Below are positions 39,540 to 43,558 of a DNA stretch of 43,558 nt, in pieces. Position 1 is the first letter of the stretch. Each line of letters starts with the position of its first letter. Under the pieces are notes generated by a model. That model was not told the DNA's origin. It saw only the letters and a program-made list of their open reading frames with translations, and ran no database searches. The DNA is from Nemertoderma westbladi (taxonomy: Eukaryota > Xenacoelomorpha > Nemertodermatida > Nemertodermatidae), in contig JAUCBJ010004574.1 in NCBI GenBank assembly GCA_032718475.1, forward strand, positions 1-43,558. Direction: 5' to 3'. A program made the translations under genes and the position numbers.

Positions 39540-42500
39540 AAAACAGCAGAGAATATAATAAATTCAATTTCTAGTCAATTGTTATAAAATATTATTATTT
39601 AACATTTTTTTTTTACACCAATCAGACTAATTGAGATTTATAAATAAAGTTTATAATAAATTGATCCTAAATGCTGTAAAGTATATTATCATGAGCAGTA
39701 TATTATATAAAAATGTTTTAAAATTGAAACATTAACACAACAATTTGTTTGCAATACTGTACAAAGTTTCTAATATGATGATTACATACAAAGACTGTAA
39801 TCTGTAGAAAATCAAAAGTAAAATCATTGTGAAATGGTAATTTGTATTGGGTGTGTAATACTTAGGTGCTATGAAATAACTAAATTGTTGTGTTGCAAAA
39901 GTTATAATTTATTTAACTTATTTAATCTTAAAGCAATTATAGCGAGTGACCAATAAAATTTAATGCTTTATTAACAACATGTAAACACAATACACTTATT
40001 AAAACAGTAAAAGTCACTTAATTATCAACATTTTTCTTTAATTATTAGATTCAACGTAATACAATGCTATAATCATTATTCACTGTATATATATTGCTTT
40101 TGTATCAACTTAATGTTGCATGGGAATAAGCAGTAGTGACCATGTTCTAAAGACCAGGCGCACACACCTGTTACAAATAATCAACGCAGCGCAAGTAATT
40201 ACGATCAATAATATGCTGTTTCAATATTACAAGGCGCAGCTTCAATTTTAAGAACGTCATAAAGAAAGTGAATTAAAGACTTCGTTGGGTGTTAGTTAAG
40301 CCAGGAGGGATTGCGCACAAAGTCTGGCAACTTATTTCCAGAGTGCGGTCCCACCTCAACTATATTCCCCAGAGGTAACTGGCTCTCATTTAGCCTCCAT
40401 TTAAGGATGCAAAACAGAGAGGTGAACCCTGGCTAGTACCTTTAAGGCATTCTTGCAGAAATGAACACTTTCCACTAACACTACCGGGCCTGGGGTACAT
40501 ACGTGTTAATTATGTTCATAGATTACACTGAGTACAATCTGCACATATAGTACAATATAGTACAATATAATTGAGGTATAAAATCTAATTCATCACATCA
40601 AACAATCCACCGACACTTCTCATTTTCTGACAACTGATTTTCCTAAAGTCCAACCATCCAACTAAAGTATGTTACTCCCACACCAACACTGGTGTTGAGT
40701 TATGTTGTAGAGGATCTCCAGAAAGACCATTAGATGGTGGTTGGGGCTGATTGATTGATTAACTCTATTAACCTCTCTCAACTCCAATATTGAAGTATTC
40801 CTAGGAAGTCTGTGAGTGCAGTAGTAGACGTTATCTGGTTTAATTAATTTGTCGATGCTAAATTAGTTTTATAAAAAACAAAATTCAGATATTTTACAAA
40901 AAATTAACTTTTAAAAATTGCGTAATAAGCAGAGTTGTTTCGCATCTCCAAATGGGTTCAGTCAAATCACTTCTAGTAGCACATACAACTTGCTTTATGT
41001 CAATCTGTTTGAAGATATCAAACTTTTATCACTCCTTGTGCAAATGATCTTATAGGCTCATTCGAAACAAAATCATCATTTAGTGGAGGTAAACTCCTTC
41101 AAAACTATAATGAATTGATTATTTATCTTGACAATATTGCACCATAAGTTTCTCTCAATATCGTGAAGTTAGATAAATTCATCAAAATTTGCAACAATAG
41201 GGACACATGAGAATGAAAATAACAAAAAAAATTATTAAAATAAGATTCCGCATAATTTGTGTCACACTAATAATGTCAATCCTTGCTTATCTTCCTTACC
41301 CTAAAAGCTGTCCAAGAAATCTACTCGAAACGCACTGTCCTTAAACGTCTCTCAGTGGCTGATTCGTAGCAACAACCAATCACTTAACCATCAAACCTGG
41401 ATCTATAGACGCATTCTAGCAAATAAATAAGATTACCTAAATGTTTAGCTACCGGTATACTTATACATATTGACTGGCCTAGTTGGTGACCTTTATCACC
41501 AACTTAGCAAGAGGCCCGCCCCATCACTTCACGAACCACTGGAATGCAATTAGTTAATTAAAAGCTTACTATGGAGTAGCTGATTAAACAAACAATTTGT
41601 ATGAACAAGTCAGTTAGTGGGCAACTACAGTAAACAGTCCGCAGTATCAATTACAGTAACAATTTTCATTTCTTTTCTTTTTTTTAAGCATAATAAATTG
41701 AACTTCACATTTCAAAAAGATAAATACTATCTTATTTTCCAGTGCAATTCAATTTTGTATTTTCAATTTTGATCATTTTCTAACGACTAAACAGTTTCTA
41801 TATTTTTTGCACGAGTCTAATAACTGAAGCGTTAACAATTTTCTGTACGACAAGAAATAACAAAACGTTTGAGATACGCATTTGTAAATAGCTGCAGTGG
41901 TTGCATCTCGATCGTAAATAGCAAAGACTCAATCAGAATAACAAATTATCCCGCGTCATTCAAACCCTTCAAACGTCATACCGCAATAGTACTGTCGCAT
42001 TTGCTGGTCGCTAATGAACAAAGCATCTGTTACTGTTAAATTATAATTGGAAATAGAGCTGTTACTCTGGCAACAAAAATACAACCAATAATGTTTAACT
42101 AATAAATCGATAAGTTAATGATAAAATAGGGAAATTGAGCAGACTGAGCACTGAGCAGACTGAGCACTATTCCCTAATTCCCAATGTCCAACATATTACA
42201 ACAACAGGTCCTATTCTACCCAAAAATGACGATTAAACATAGCAAAAAGTGGTAAAGTAGAGAAATTCATACTTAATTTACTAATAAAGGTGATGTTATG
42301 CAAACAAGAAATAATCAAAATGCGAAAATATAGAAAACGACACTATAATATGGGTCCATCGGACACAACCAAAGTACTAAATCCTGCAACTGTTTACATT
42401 AATAAATTAAGTGAGGATTAAAATTAAGGGCGTTACAATCTAATAATGGTCTTAGGGCAATAAATTGGCAAATTTGTTCTGTGAATGTCTGTCTATTCAG

Positions 42501-42670
42501 TGTCCCCCCGCTGTGAAACATGATTTCGAACAAATCACAGTGAATCCAGACTGTTCCCTGTAGATATGTGGCAGGAGAGAACGATTTTAACAAATAGTGA
42601 AAGGCCATAAATTAATATGGTTTTGGGATTTAATTACAATTCTCACCATCTCTTGCAAATTAGAATGATA
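39540..42670. other. 3.1 kb without a recognisable gene
   Basis: AT-rich throughout, with no reading frame over 60 codons that looks coding. Sequence near 40300-40500 is less AT-rich, but no domain or repeat was recognised. The promoter and any 5' exon of the minus-strand PDZ gene probably lie here. Confidence 0.5.
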
Positions 42671-42679
42671 ATTATGCAA

Positions 42680-43400
42680 ACTACTACTACTACTAGGTCG
42701 AGCGAACTCGGACAGTGGAAATGAGATCCTTCCAGGCTTCCCGATTCTCCATAGTTGTCGAAATTTCGTTTCTCCCAAGTTCAGTATCCCTTTCAAGTTG
42801 ATCTATATATGTTATGGCCGGTCGTCCACGATTACGCTTTCCATGAGTTGGTTGCAAGAAAAGTAGATCTGGTATGACCTCGTCTTTACTTCGCCAGCAG
42901 TGCCCACTGAATCTTAATCTGCGTTCACGGAGGGTGGTTGATACAGGTGGTATTGTACCATAAAGCTCGGCGCTTGTCATGTGTTGTCTCCAGCTGATGT
43001 TTAGGGCTGCCCTTAGAAGTCTTGTGTAGCAACCATCAATTCGTTGTTCAAGTGATTTAGTCAGTGTCCAGGTCTCACACCCATATAAAAATAAACTTTC
43101 CACTGTGGCTCGAAAGAACTTAGTCTTCAGGTGCCTGGAGAGATCTGATTTCCAGATGGTATCCATATTTGATAGAGCTACCCAAGCCTTTGCTTTCCTA
43201 ACTTCTATGTCCTTTTTGCTACTCTCTATCCATGATCCTAGGTACTGGAAGTCGTCAACCTTCCTTAGTTCATTATTATCAATGGATTATCAATATGCAA
43301 ACTATGCAATGGCATTTCATTCATTCTCAAACCTACTTTAAAAATGAATTTGTTTTTAATTTTGCGAATTGACATCTCGCTCTTTAAGAGCATAATTACA
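42680..43400 (-). mobile_element. 5'-truncated RTE-like LINE, 3' part only
   Basis: On the minus strand it encodes KVDDFQYLGSWIESSKKDIEVRKAKAWVALSNMDTIW (in two stretches), then ATVESLFLYGCETWTLTKS, RLRFSGHCWRSKDEV and RGRPAITYIDQLERDTELG. It ends at 42680-42697 in (TAG)n. The catalytic RT core is absent. Its left boundary is obscured by the G run at 43415-43441. Its 3' end matches the tail type of the LINE at 34969-38727. Confidence 0.85.
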
Positions 43401-43414
43401 GTAAGGGTGGGGGT

Positions 43415-43441
43415 GGGGGGGGGGGGGGGGGGGGGGGGGGG
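43415..43441. repeat. 27-base poly-G run
   Basis: One of about a dozen long C/G homopolymers in the window. No gene is seen from here to the window end. Confidence 0.95.
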
Positions 43442-43558
43442 TACTGGACGCAAATCCCATGTCGACGAATTTTATATCTATTCTCAATTTTAAAGTGTCC
43501 ATTACGGGAAAGTAGCAGAACTGTTTGGATTCAGTGCTTTAATTGCTGCAGGCTAGTC

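Noticed and set aside
40300-40500. Less AT-rich stretch as an RNA gene
   Set aside because: No A/B box, snRNA or rRNA motif could be matched.

Overview
This window comes from a eukaryotic, AT-rich, repeat-laden genome. Coding regions are split by introns with GT/AG junctions in consistent phase. There are Ty3/gypsy LTR retrotransposons, an RTE-like LINE, many terminal-inverted-repeat (TIR) elements and long poly-C/poly-G runs, and animal-type proteins (QSOX, a cytochrome-b5-fused desaturase, a PDZ protein). A marine invertebrate is the best guess, perhaps an echinoderm or other invertebrate deuterostome. The sequence alone does not fix the phylum.

Layout. 1-1260: an unrecognised minus-strand reading frame and a 21-bp minisatellite built on a palindrome. 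1753-2201: a TTA-flanked inverted-repeat MITE. 3254-5182: an uninterrupted minus-strand quiescin sulfhydryl oxidase. 5200-8390: non-coding sequence with small palindromes, foldback repeats and a broken retroelement fragment. 8395-25953: a plus-strand host gene, of which I can join seven in-phase exons (about 540 residues, 5' end not found). Its third intron in this window is swollen from about 0.65 kb to 12.9 kb by a stack of mobile elements.

The stack. Gypsy A (10067-22278, minus strand) has two identical 171-bp LTRs and a perfect AGTTT target duplication. It was later hit twice. A 2.5-kb TA-flanked element with TTTGATCAA iterons (10532-13061) landed in the tail of pol. A complete antisense gypsy B (14530-19901, TCTTC target duplication) landed between the reverse transcriptase and RNase H. 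Gypsy A also carries an 18-nt perfect complementarity between the middle of its LTR and the site just after the 5' LTR where the primer-binding site should be. A TATA-like box about 28 bp upstream of the LTR copy makes this look like Tf1/sushi-type RNA self-priming. This is the most interesting mechanistic signal in the window.

26-34.3 kb: a gypsy remnant joining Gag zinc knuckles directly to the integrase C-terminus (27.9-29.07 kb), a LINE 3' tail, an intronless cytochrome b5-desaturase gene (30349-31650), a solo LTR (32477-33092, TGTAC duplication) and a tRNA-like sequence inside a small inverted-repeat element. 34350-39536: three minus-strand exons that join in phase into a small PDZ-domain protein. 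The last intron holds a TA-flanked MITE (34668-39015), itself split by a full-length RTE-like LINE (34969-38727, 13-bp target duplication). 39.5-42.6 kb has no recognisable genes. 42.68-43.4 kb is a second, 5'-truncated RTE-like LINE.

The host genes (QSOX, the coiled-coil/low-complexity gene, the desaturase and the PDZ gene) show no functional linkage. All retroelement reading frames I examined carry stops or frameshifts, so the copies here look inactive even where ends and target duplications are intact.
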